Source: CAIVAT01 sp049317265 (GTDB lineage: Bacteria; Bacteroidota; Bacteroidia; Bacteroidales; FEN-979). Taken from it: a stretch of DNA of 64,000 nt. Of the stretch, positions 50,580-58,668 are shown one piece after another. Positions within the stretch are counted from its first letter, which is position 1, and every line of letters starts with the position of its first letter. The translations under genes were made by a program, and so were the position numbers. Below the pieces are notes generated by a model. It did no database searches. It was not told the origin of the DNA and saw only the letters and a list, made by a program, of their open reading frames with translations. The stretch is taken from positions 62,001 through 126,000 of the forward strand of contig JBMOIP010000003.1 in the NCBI GenBank assembly GCA_049317265.1. Direction: 5' to 3'.

Positions 50580-51581
50580 TTAAAGCTCCTTCCTTATGCG
50601 GACCACAGTTTTGCCTTTTCTTTTTACAAATTGGATCTCTGCATCAATAAGGTTTGCGCGCTGGATGATGTTTCCCACTCCCATACCGCCCGGTTTATTA
50701 TGGATTTCGGCAATGTCGTAACCTTTGCCATTGTCGGTATAGGTGATTGAGAGTCCACTTTTTATATATTTCAGGGTAATTTCGGCGCTGGTCGCCCCTG
50801 CATGTTTAATGGTGTTGTTGATCAGCTCGCAGATCATCCGGTAAACATGAAGTTCCGTCTGTTTCTGGAATCGCCTGTTTTTCAGGTTTGACATCAGTTT
50901 GATGGTGAAAACATCCTCATGCTGCATGGTGTTGATGAAGGCATTGACCGCTGCTTCGAGTCCGAAATTATCAATCAGGCGGGGCATGAGGTTATTGGCC
51001 ACCAGCCTCATTTTGGCGATCGCCTCTGCCAGCTGCTGGTTGCAAATGCCAAGGGTTTCCCTGAATTTCTCCGGGGTTTTTGCATGTTCAAGCAGTCCGA
51101 GGTGCAGTTTAATGCTCGACAGGATCGGGCCCAAATCGTCATGGAGATCGGCCGCAAAGTTCTTGCGGTCCTTCTCCTCGGTTTCGATGACCCGGCTGAG
51201 CACATATTTCTCCAGGTGTTTCCGCTCGGTAATGTCGATCAAAATGGTCATGACGGCATCCTTGCCCTTGAATTTTATCCTGCTGTTCCGGATCAGAAAG
51301 TTCCTGATGACCACTTTCCTGTTTTCAGTCCTGATCTCGAACTCCTCCTCTTCAACAAATGCTTCGCCTGTCAGATTTCTGAAAATGGCCGTATTTTTTG
51401 TATCCGCAGGATCGGTAAGCAGTTCAGCTGCATTTTGGCCAATAATTTCCTCCTTTGAAAGGCCGGTAATTCCAAGAAGCAGATCGTTTGCAAAAACAAC
51501 ACTTCCGTTGACATGAATGAGGATCGGATTCGGGAGCTGATTTACCAGGGTAAGAAATCCGCTTTCTGTGGTTGCTTTCAT
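50580..51581 (-). CDS. Soluble PAS histidine kinase (NarX/DegS type)
   Basis: A 333-residue cytoplasmic sensor kinase with no membrane helix. PAS domain about 5-125 (NPILIHVNGSVVFANDLLLG, then ITERKHLEKYVL). HisKA_3 domain with phosphoacceptor His in FAADLHDDLGPILSSIKLHL. HATPase: N box ICELINNTIKHA, G1 DNGKGYD, G2 GGMGVGNI. HisKA_3 kinases pair with NarL-type regulators, and the only one here is at 49159, just beyond copy 2. The PAS domain could sense redox, oxygen or a small ligand inside the cell; no heme or flavin residue can be assigned. Confidence 0.92.
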   Translation of the reverse strand: MKATTESGFLTLVNQLPNPILIHVNGSVVFANDLLLGITGLSKEEIIGQNAAELLTDPADTKNTAIFRNLTGEAFVEEEEFEIRTENRKVVIRNFLIRNSRIKFKGKDAVMTILIDITERKHLEKYVLSRVIETEEKDRKNFAADLHDDLGPILSSIKLHLGLLEHAKTPEKFRETLGICNQQLAEAIAKMRLVANNLMPRLIDNFGLEAAVNAFINTMQHEDVFTIKLMSNLKNRRFQKQTELHVYRMICELINNTIKHAGATSAEITLKYIKSGLSITYTDNGKGYDIAEIHNKPGGMGVGNIIQRANLIDAEIQFVKRKGKTVVRIRKEL

Positions 51582-51762
51582 CTGTTCAATATTACATGGA
51601 TATGGTAAAAGGCGAGATAAAAGTATGTATTTAAGGTTTATCAGCCGCGATTTTCAATCAATTTGAAAAAACTTTTCTTTAACTTAATTTTGATGTCAGA
51701 TTTACCCTAAATTTACTGATCAGGAGAAGTTAAAGTTCATTAATTCCTTAAAAAAACATATT

Positions 51763-51936
51763 ATGACAGGCGAATTCACCATAGTAGCGATCGGCGCAGG
51801 TGTTGTGTTTATTTTGGCCTTCCTTATGCGGGAAGTCAGTTGCTGGTATTTTAAGATCAATGAACAGATTTCGCTTCAGAAGGAGATCATCGACCTGCTT
51901 AAAAGCATTGAGAAGAATACTACAAGGGAGAGCTGA
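51763..51936 (+). CDS. Small single-span membrane protein (57 residues)
   Basis: A short gene reading MTGEFTIVAIGAGVVFILAF then LMREVSCWYFKINEQISLQK and EIIDLLKSIEKNTTRES. There is one membrane helix, a CWYFKIN motif and a short charged helix. Bacteroidota small proteins with E-x-x-CWYxKINE are often found; none has a known role. It ends two bases before the ATG of the alpha/beta hydrolase gene, so the pair are likely co-translated. A good coding frame, conserved-looking motif and tight spacing support it. Confidence 0.7.
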   Translation: MTGEFTIVAIGAGVVFILAFLMREVSCWYFKINEQISLQKEIIDLLKSIEKNTTRES

Positions 51937-51937
51937 A

Positions 51938-52732
51938 ATGGAAACAAAATTCGTTGAAATCACCAATGCCAAAATTGCCTACACAGTTTACGGATCCGGC
52001 GAGCCGCTGGTGATGTGCACAGGCTTCGCTACCAACATGGATCTTTGGAGTACAGCGGTTATCGGGCAATTACAACAGAAATACAGGGTTATTGTATTTG
52101 ATTACCGTGGGATGGGATACAGCACCAATTCTGCCGCTTCAGTTACGATGCAGTCACTGGCGGACGACCTGGATGAGTTCCTTACCACGCTCGGGATCGG
52201 GAGAGCACATATCCTGGGATGGTCAATGGGAGGGTATGTAGCCCAGATGTTTGCTATCAATCACCCGGAAAAGGTGAATAAACTTGTGTTGTATGCGACA
52301 AACTGCGGCGATACCGTTACCTTGGATCCTGCACCAGAAACCATTGCCATCCTCTCTGATCCCTCATCAACCCCGATGGCTATGCTGGGCACCCTTTTCC
52401 CCGACAGCTGGCTTGCGACGCATCCCGAACCGTGGAAATTTCTCCCGGAGGCCCGGGAACCCAGCAACTTCGATGCGATCGGCATGCAATATATGGCAGT
52501 GCAGCAGTGGCTTACACCAGGAGGAGGATCGGCAGGGCTTCTCGATAAGCTTACCATGCCAGTCCTGGTGATCTGCGGTGACCAGGACAAGGTTGTTCCT
52601 GCTGCAAACGCTGACTTGCTTTCTGCTGCGATCAGCCATTGTACGGTTATTATTGAACCAGGCTGCGGGCATGGTTTCATGTACCAGCTGCCGGAAATTT
52701 TCGCGAACCATGTATTATCATTTTTAAAGTGA
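51938..52732 (+). CDS. Alpha/beta hydrolase
   Basis: A 264-residue cytoplasmic alpha/beta hydrolase starting METKFVEITNAKIAYTVYG. Features: GEPLVMCTGFATNMDLW (oxyanion region), FDYRGMGYSTN, HILGWSMGGYVAQMFA (nucleophile elbow GWSMGG), VLVICGDQDKVVPA (acid) and GCGHGFMYQLPE (His). The start is one base after the TGA of the small membrane protein; longer in-frame starts lie within that gene. The elbow Trp before Ser resembles 3-oxoadipate enol-lactonase-like and bromoperoxidase-like hydrolases. Substrate unknown. Confidence 0.88.
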   Translation: METKFVEITNAKIAYTVYGSGEPLVMCTGFATNMDLWSTAVIGQLQQKYRVIVFDYRGMGYSTNSAASVTMQSLADDLDEFLTTLGIGRAHILGWSMGGYVAQMFAINHPEKVNKLVLYATNCGDTVTLDPAPETIAILSDPSSTPMAMLGTLFPDSWLATHPEPWKFLPEAREPSNFDAIGMQYMAVQQWLTPGGGSAGLLDKLTMPVLVICGDQDKVVPAANADLLSAAISHCTVIIEPGCGHGFMYQLPEIFANHVLSFLK

Positions 52733-52738
52733 TGACCG

Positions 52739-53134
52739 ATGGACCCGATTGACATTGACCACTACAACTCGCACTTTCCCGAGGAGGTCCGGCAGCTTCT
52801 GGCCAAGGTGAGGGCTGCCATCATGCAGGCAGCACCGGAGGCAAAGGAGGTAATCAGCTACAAGATGCCTGCGTTCAAACAGAATGGCATTTTAGTGTGG
52901 TATGCCGCTTTCACAAAACATATTGGGTTTTATCCGAAATCGTCCGCGATTGGTGCATTCAAAGAAGAACTCTCCACATATAAAGGTGGAAAGGGTTCTG
53001 TTCAGTTTCCCTATGACAAACCAATGCCTTTGGACCTGATCTCCCGGATCGTAAAGTTCAGGATAGCGGAAAACCAGCAAAAAGTGAAGGTTAAAAAAAA
53101 CAAACAACCTTCCCCGCGTAAAACTACGCAATAA
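52739..53134 (+). CDS. DUF1801 (YdhG-like) protein
   Basis: A 131-residue protein with the DUF1801 pattern: LLAKVRAAIMQAAPEAKEVI, SYKMPAFKQNG, FTKHIGFYPKSSAIGAFKEE and GSVQFPYDKPMPLDLISRIV. Some relatives have been called iron-chaperone or frataxin-like; evidence is thin. It starts six bases after the hydrolase. Its last codons overlap operator 3 for exported-protein copy 3, so the palindrome is inside coding sequence. Lys-rich tail. Confidence 0.87.
   Translation: MDPIDIDHYNSHFPEEVRQLLAKVRAAIMQAAPEAKEVISYKMPAFKQNGILVWYAAFTKHIGFYPKSSAIGAFKEELSTYKGGKGSVQFPYDKPMPLDLISRIVKFRIAENQQKVKVKKNKQPSPRKTTQ
53115..53130. promoter_or_regulatory. Palindromic operator 3 within the end of DUF1801 gene
   Basis: CGCGTAAAACTACGCA is 16 bases with arms CGCGTAA and CTACGCA. 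It matches operator 1 at 14 of 16 positions and ends 43 bases before the CTTGA box. Confidence 0.65.
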
Positions 53135-53173
53135 TTAACGTGTCAATACCCTGTTAAATCAGGCATTTCAGCG

Positions 53174-53207
53174 CTTGAACCGACCATGGCTGTCGTTGTA
53201 ATTTTAC
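53174..53207 (+). promoter_or_regulatory. Promoter of exported-protein copy 3 (CTTGA-N20-TAATTTTAC)
   Basis: CTTGA (53174-53178), 20 bases, TAATTTTAC (53199-53207), followed by CATCATAAA and a 39-base leader ending AAAGCCATG. Confidence 0.75.
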
Positions 53208-53246
53208 ATCATAAAATTCAACTACAAACTTAAAAAACCCAAAGCC

Positions 53247-53690
53247 ATGAAAACAACAAAATTGATCTTCGCCCTCACCTTTGCACTGATCTTCGCAACA
53301 GGAGTTAATGCCATGAATACCTTAAGAGATTCGGGACGGGATGTCCCTGCCGAAAGGAAAGCCAGGATGGTCTCCTATGTCGTGAGAATCGAGAACATGA
53401 ATTACCTTGAGAACCACGGAACACATTACCTGGTCATGATGACCGATGAAACCGGCCGCCAGGTGGCGCCTGCTCAGAATTTCAGCCGCGGTGTATCTGA
53501 TTACAGATTCTATGAAGGCGGAACTGTCCGCGGAACCAGGGTTGCCCGTATCATGAGGTTACCCATGGGGCCTAAATCCTTTGACATTCCAGCCACCTCA
53601 CAAACCGGGATCTTTTACGGAGGATCAAGTTACCTCTTCATCATCAAGCCGATTCCATCAGCAAGTGATACCGGGGCCGACAAGAACTAG
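53247..53690 (+). CDS. Small exported protein, divergent paralogue copy 3
   Basis: A 147-residue protein with signal peptide MKTTKLIFALTFALIFATGV and a mature domain matching copies 1 and 2 at YLVMMTDETGRQVAPAQNFS, RGVSDYRFYEGGTVRGTRVA. It has diverged further and has lost both cysteines, a paired loss that supports a disulfide in the other two copies. The promoter and operator are better conserved than the protein. Followed by a terminator. Confidence 0.77.
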   Translation: MKTTKLIFALTFALIFATGVNAMNTLRDSGRDVPAERKARMVSYVVRIENMNYLENHGTHYLVMMTDETGRQVAPAQNFSRGVSDYRFYEGGTVRGTRVARIMRLPMGPKSFDIPATSQTGIFYGGSSYLFIIKPIPSASDTGADKN

Positions 53691-53718
53691 CAATTCCGAA
53701 TCACCGTGAAATGGATTA

Positions 53719-53749
53719 AAAGCCGCTCTGAAAACCAGGGCGGCTTTTT
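53719..53749 (+). terminator. Terminator after exported-protein copy 3
   Basis: AAAGCCGCTCTG (53719-53730) pairs with CAGGGCGGCTTT (53736-53747) with one T-G wobble, followed by TT. Confidence 0.8.
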
Positions 53750-53815
53750 CATTTCATGGGAAATTGTACCTTTACAATGAAAACGACCTGTTTACATTGC
53801 ACTATGCCACCCGAC

Positions 53816-54274
53816 ATGAAAACTAAGAACAACCTTGACAAAACATTTGGCCCAAGCGGTTCATTCGCCGGTTTGATCCTGTTGGCCGCAGGTATTATTT
53901 TAGTTTATTTCTATTTCTCAGGGTTTACGTTGATCTTGATCGGAGGGTTTGTCGGATTGACCTCCACCAGTGCAATGATTGATGATGATAAAAAGCGTGT
54001 GAAGTTTTCAAACAATATTTTTGGGATCATATCCATCGGCAAATGGATTCCTGTAGTTCCATCTATGAAAATCTTTATTAAAGAGTTACAGCAAACATAT
54101 AGGTCCTACAGCCAGGGAAACCGGGCCCATGATCTCACGAAAAAGGATTTCAGGCTTATGCTGACGGATGCCAATGGCGCCGAAATTATGCCTCTAAAAA
54201 AGACACAATCCCTGGATTCAGCAAAGGCTGAATGTGAATTGATGGCAACCAGGCTGGGTCTTACCGTTGCCTGA
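53816..54274 (+). CDS. Two-span membrane protein of unknown function
   Basis: A 152-residue protein from MKTKNNLDKTFGPSGSFAGL. Two adjacent hydrophobic segments (GLILLAAGIILVYFYFSGFT and LILIGGFVGLTSTSAMI) precede a cytoplasmic-type domain with DKKRVKFSNNIFGIISIGKW. In-frame ATG codons at 53777 and 53756 are possible starts; the earlier one lies close to the upstream terminator. Its end overlaps the convergent FG-GAP gene by 14 bases. Function unknown. Confidence 0.7.
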   Translation: MKTKNNLDKTFGPSGSFAGLILLAAGIILVYFYFSGFTLILIGGFVGLTSTSAMIDDDKKRVKFSNNIFGIISIGKWIPVVPSMKIFIKELQQTYRSYSQGNRAHDLTKKDFRLMLTDANGAEIMPLKKTQSLDSAKAECELMATRLGLTVA

Positions 54275-57191
54275 AGACCACCTTCAGATGATGGACCCCC
54301 TCAGCAGTTCCCACCTCCAATAAATAGAGTCCGCCCGGTGTTTCGCTTGTAAAGTTTGAGCGGATAAGATCAAAAACGTGGTTGCCGGAGTTTACATTCT
54401 TCTGACCCGAGGTGTACACAACGTTGCCAGCCGTACCTGTTACCGTAATATTCACATCTGATCGTTGTTTAAGACTGACCACCAGGTGAAGCACCTCACC
54501 ACAGGGATTCGGATAGGCCCAAACCGCCTGAGAATGCAGGTTTTCTATGGCCGGAACGGTTATCAGCGTAGAATCATATCCGCCTGACAGGCAAATGACA
54601 CCGCCATTCCGCCCGCCTGCAACAAGCTCCCTGCTTTGATCGCCCACAATATCCGGGATCGCATCCAGCGCATCGACAGGGTTGCTGCCGGTAACCGATT
54701 TAAGGGTTTCGCCATTGCTTCCATCCATGAAATAGGTGCGGTTATCCTGGTACAACGTTCCGATGGCGGCATCATTGGTGCCATCCCAGGTGATGTCGCC
54801 CATGTTGGCCACGTTCCATGCTTTATCAGCGATGGGTTTCTGCCACAGGATCGACGCATCATACCCGTTGATCATCACGCCTTTGGCGCCGCTGTGTGCA
54901 ACAAGAAAATCAGGATGTCCGTCTTTATTGACGTCGCCCATCTCCTGGAAACGGAGGATGATGGAGTTGGCCTGCACAAGGGTGGTTTTCTCGCGGAATC
55001 CGGTTACCACATTGTGAAAATAGACACTTCCGGAATAATCCCCGGAGGCAACATCCCTGATCCCGTCGCCGGTAACATCGTCGATTTGCAATAAGGCCCA
55101 GGTAGAAGAACCCGCGGGAATGTTGGTCCACAGGATAGCGCCGCTGGCGCCATTGATGCCATAAACCCTCGACTGTACCTGTCCAGAATTCGTTGCACCT
55201 GCCACGGCATCAGGTATCCCGTCGCCGGTGAAATCTTCGACCCCGGTCACAGAAAAGACGGCGCCTTCGGTGGGGCAAATCCAGATGGGGAGCCCGGTAA
55301 GTCCATTGAGGCAGAAAGCCCTTCTTGGACCGGTCCCGTTTCCATCATCCCCGGCACAGGCAAGCACATCGGCAACACCGTCGTTGTTGTAATCCAGCTT
55401 CGTGTCAACCTGGTAAACCCAGCCTCCCTGCCCGAATGCATGGGTGTCATATCTCCACAACGGAACTCCCGTTTTGCCGGAAAGCGCTCTTACCGAGCGG
55501 TCGCCGCCGGTTGTGCCAACTACCACATCTTCAAAGCCATCATTGTTGATATCGTTGATGGTGGCGATGGCATTCTGCTGGTAAACATTGCCTGAATAGA
55601 TTTCGGTAGCCCACATCACATCCGCTTCGCCGGAGGAGTTACCGTTGAAACACCGGATGTAGTTGTCTTCAGAAGCCACCACGACATCGTCAATGCCGTC
55701 GCCGGTGATATCCTGGATTGGCCTGATCCCTTTCGGGCTGTTGTCGAATGCCCCCGTGATGATATAACTCCACAAAGGTGTTCCAATGGGATAAACGGTG
55801 TCAACTCCCGCTCCCTGAAGGTGAATGATGAAAGGACTCTGCGTGGGATCGTTCGACAAAATGCTCAAGGTTGAAGCATAGGCGACTCCATCGGTCGGAT
55901 GGAACCAAATACCAATTTTGGATGTCTGAAGCGGTTGAACGGATAGCGGCAGCACCACAGATGCATCAATGGTGAATTGCGGGTCGGCGCAAGCCAGGGA
56001 GTTGATCACCAGCGGCTGGCTCCCGTTGTTGCTCACCTGGAGATACCATCGTGACCAGGCCCCTTTTCTCCGCTCTCCCCAGTTATGGGAAGTATCGGTA
56101 ATATTCACATGTGGTCCCGAAATCACTGCATTCCCGGTGAGGGTGACCGTGACTGTGGGGTGAATGGGGTCGCTGGAATTGATGTAAGCCTCCGTGTTTA
56201 ACGCACCCGGAACCAGCGGATGGTAGGTAAACGGCACATTCACAGAACTACCCGGGGTTAATGTTGCCGGTACGGTGAATGAGGTGGAGATTGGCTGCCC
56301 GGGAGTGAGCCCGATGCTGTTGATCACCAGGTTGGCTGTTCCGGTATTCTGCACCTGGCAGTTCCAGAGAGGCGAACTTCCGACAGTTACGGTACCATAA
56401 TCATGCGTAATTACAGGAACCGTGATGGCCGGTGTGCCTGTTCCCTGGAGATCAATCTTGTAGAGTGTACTGTTCGCACCCAGTTCTCCGGCACAATACC
56501 ATAAATAAGTGCCATCATAAACGATGCCTGATGGTTTTGGAATTTGCGACGCATGGCTTTCAATGAGCGTCCCTGTATTGGAGACCTTGTAAACCATGTT
56601 GCCGTAATAGTCGGCAATCCAGAGATCGCTGCCTTGCATCCCGATATCCCAGGGTTGGGTATTCGGCGGCACAAACTGGGAGAGGATGGTCCCCGCAGAG
56701 TTGATATGATAAATTTTTCCCGGGTCGGGATAATAGGTGGCTACCCAGTAGCTTCCGTTATCATAGGCGATTCCCGACATGTAGTGATCGGGCAGGGTGA
56801 TGGTGGAAACCTGGCTGCCCGACATTGTAAATTCAAGCGTGGTGGAAGGTTGGGATGAGTTTGACGGCTGTTTGATCGTTACCAGGTTGGGGCCTTTGAA
56901 TGTCAACCCGAAAGCATCGTCAAACGGGCCGGTACATTGCAGGGTATAGGCGCCATCGGCCGGGTTGAACCGGTAAATATTGCTGCCGTTCACCCCATAA
57001 ATCCCAAAATAGAGGTAGGTTCCGTCCCAGGCTAGTCCGGAGGCCTTTCCTGGGATGGTGTATGAAGCCACCACCGACCAGGATGCCGGAGACAAAGGAT
57101 GGTCAGGCTGTTGCGCCGGAACCTGAAAAGTCAAAAACAGCATTCCCAACATCAGAAGGGTCTGCCGGAAAATTAACAGTGCTCTTTTCAT
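54261..57191 (-). CDS. Large T9SS-secreted protein with propeller/FG-GAP repeats
   Basis: A 976-residue protein with signal peptide MKRALLIFRQTLLMLGMLFL. Residues about 30-250 look like a six-strand propeller (AGLxWDGTYLYF, IYRFNPADGAY, DLWIADYYGNMVYKVS). Then come two ASPM-SPD-2-Hydin/choice-of-anchor-D type Ig domains (HDYGTVTVGSSPLWNCQVQN, NWGERRKGAWSRWYLQVSNN). Then FG-GAP/PQQ-like repeats with Ca-binding loops (DITGDGIDDVVVAS, DINNDGFEDVVVG, DVNKDGHPDFLV), ending in a type A sorting domain (YPNPCGEVLHLVV). Probably a cell-surface adhesin or polysaccharide-binding protein. In a three-gene set with the CBM48-array and retropepsin-like genes. Confidence 0.88.
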   Translation of the reverse strand: MKRALLIFRQTLLMLGMLFLTFQVPAQQPDHPLSPASWSVVASYTIPGKASGLAWDGTYLYFGIYGVNGSNIYRFNPADGAYTLQCTGPFDDAFGLTFKGPNLVTIKQPSNSSQPSTTLEFTMSGSQVSTITLPDHYMSGIAYDNGSYWVATYYPDPGKIYHINSAGTILSQFVPPNTQPWDIGMQGSDLWIADYYGNMVYKVSNTGTLIESHASQIPKPSGIVYDGTYLWYCAGELGANSTLYKIDLQGTGTPAITVPVITHDYGTVTVGSSPLWNCQVQNTGTANLVINSIGLTPGQPISTSFTVPATLTPGSSVNVPFTYHPLVPGALNTEAYINSSDPIHPTVTVTLTGNAVISGPHVNITDTSHNWGERRKGAWSRWYLQVSNNGSQPLVINSLACADPQFTIDASVVLPLSVQPLQTSKIGIWFHPTDGVAYASTLSILSNDPTQSPFIIHLQGAGVDTVYPIGTPLWSYIITGAFDNSPKGIRPIQDITGDGIDDVVVASEDNYIRCFNGNSSGEADVMWATEIYSGNVYQQNAIATINDINNDGFEDVVVGTTGGDRSVRALSGKTGVPLWRYDTHAFGQGGWVYQVDTKLDYNNDGVADVLACAGDDGNGTGPRRAFCLNGLTGLPIWICPTEGAVFSVTGVEDFTGDGIPDAVAGATNSGQVQSRVYGINGASGAILWTNIPAGSSTWALLQIDDVTGDGIRDVASGDYSGSVYFHNVVTGFREKTTLVQANSIILRFQEMGDVNKDGHPDFLVAHSGAKGVMINGYDASILWQKPIADKAWNVANMGDITWDGTNDAAIGTLYQDNRTYFMDGSNGETLKSVTGSNPVDALDAIPDIVGDQSRELVAGGRNGGVICLSGGYDSTLITVPAIENLHSQAVWAYPNPCGEVLHLVVSLKQRSDVNITVTGTAGNVVYTSGQKNVNSGNHVFDLIRSNFTSETPGGLYLLEVGTAEGVHHLKVVFRQR

Positions 57192-57222
57192 TGTTTCAGT
57201 ATTAAGTACTAGCGTCATAAAT

Positions 57223-58668
57223 CTAAGGCTCTATCCACAGCACTGAATTACCTGTGCCGTATTCATTATCTTCCCAGAGATCGTTGGTGGGATCGAGGAT
57301 CCACTTGTTATCGACCACATATTTATAGGTATATTTCCCGGGGATGAGGTAGATGGGGAAAACCCAGGTTCCCTGGCGAAGGTCCATACGGTAGTCCTGT
57401 TTGCTCCAGTTATTGAAACTACCCGACACCATTGCCTTTCCTGCATCCGAATGTTGTTCGAGCCTGAACCAGTGGTTGGGTTTAACCGCCAGCCAGGAGT
57501 TGACGGAATTGCCAACCCCGGTGGTGAACTTATTCCCGGGATCGATGATCCACTCACCATCAACAATAAACTTATAATCATAGTTCCCCGAGGCGAGCAC
57601 ATAGGGGAGCTGCCAGCCTCCGCCGGTTTTTGTCATGGTGAGTTCCTGTTCATTCCATCCATTGAAATTTCCGCTCACCACCACTTTTTGGGCATTGGGA
57701 TAACCCTTCAGGGTAAAAAAGAGGGTATCACCAATGGCCATAAAAGAGTTGAGATTACCCGATCCGTCGGGTCTTGTCACTTTGTTCGCTGGGTCGGTCA
57801 TCCAGCGGCCATCCACGATGTATTTATAGGCATGGGTTCCTTCTCTCAGGTACATGGGCAAAACCCAGCTTCCCTGGAACAGGATCATCCGGAGTTCCGA
57901 CTGGTTCCACTGGTTGAAACTTGCTGTAAGGAATACCTTACGGGCATTGAGAACGGTATTCAGCACAAACTTGTAGTTGTAGCAGAAAAAAATATTGTTG
58001 TATCCATGGTATTTGTCCTCCTCACGAAGTTTGTTGTAGGAGTCGTTGGTCCATTTTCCGTCAACGATATATTTGTAGGAGTACTTGCCGGGTTTGAGTT
58101 TCAGGGTGGCTGTCCACCCGGAATCACATTTTATCATCGGGGTTTGCAGGGTACTCCATGCGTTGAATGACCCTGAGAGGTAGACGTTTCTGGCATTTTT
58201 TTGACCTGGGAGAAAAAAACGCATCCTGTTTTCCGACAGCTGAACAATGGTGTTTCGGGTGAGCCGGTTTACGCCAAAGGGTACCGACTCCCTTTCAACG
58301 GCAGCATTGAGGTCGACCCACCGGTCGTCGAGCAGGAAGATCTTCTCTTTTGACTCCCTGGTTGCTCCGGCTTTCACCGGGTCCCTTGAGAGTTCAAGAT
58401 GATTAGCATCAATTTTGCGTACTTTCCAGACGCTGACACTGTCGCGGATGACCGGTTTGAGCGCAAAGGCGTTTGCAAGGAGAACGCTGTCGATGTCGAA
58501 AATTTTCGCAACCTGCTTTCGCTGGGCGCTGCTCCATCGCTGGTCGAGGGTGAAGATCAGGCGGCCATCCTCCACCCTGCAGACCTTTTTGGGGTCAAAC
58601 TGCGCATGGGCACCCAGGTTGGTTGAAAGCAGCAGCAGCGTCAATATGCGGAGATACCAGGTTTTCAT
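57223..58668 (-). CDS. Exported protein with four tandem CBM48/AMPK-type glycogen-binding modules
   Basis: A 481-residue protein with signal peptide (ILTLLLLSTNLGAHAQ). It has an N-terminal domain of about 125 residues and four consecutive modules at about 148-229, 232-314, 316-394 and 398-481. Each shows the CBM48 pattern: VYLSGSFNAW-type start, an aromatic strand, then LKPGKYSYKYIVDGKWTND-type end and usually DPxN. Key Trp and Lys residues for alpha-glucan binding are kept. No catalytic domain is present, which is unusual because CBM48 normally sits beside amylase-type or kinase-regulatory domains. Its start overlaps the upstream stop (ATGA at 58665-58668). Confidence 0.87.
   Translation of the reverse strand: MKTWYLRILTLLLLSTNLGAHAQFDPKKVCRVEDGRLIFTLDQRWSSAQRKQVAKIFDIDSVLLANAFALKPVIRDSVSVWKVRKIDANHLELSRDPVKAGATRESKEKIFLLDDRWVDLNAAVERESVPFGVNRLTRNTIVQLSENRMRFFLPGQKNARNVYLSGSFNAWSTLQTPMIKCDSGWTATLKLKPGKYSYKYIVDGKWTNDSYNKLREEDKYHGYNNIFFCYNYKFVLNTVLNARKVFLTASFNQWNQSELRMILFQGSWVLPMYLREGTHAYKYIVDGRWMTDPANKVTRPDGSGNLNSFMAIGDTLFFTLKGYPNAQKVVVSGNFNGWNEQELTMTKTGGGWQLPYVLASGNYDYKFIVDGEWIIDPGNKFTTGVGNSVNSWLAVKPNHWFRLEQHSDAGKAMVSGSFNNWSKQDYRMDLRQGTWVFPIYLIPGKYTYKYVVDNKWILDPTNDLWEDNEYGTGNSVLWIEP

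Noticed and set aside
57451..58170. Plus-strand open frame of 239 codons
   Set aside because: Antisense to the four CBM48 modules; its apparent repeats only mirror the real coding repeats.
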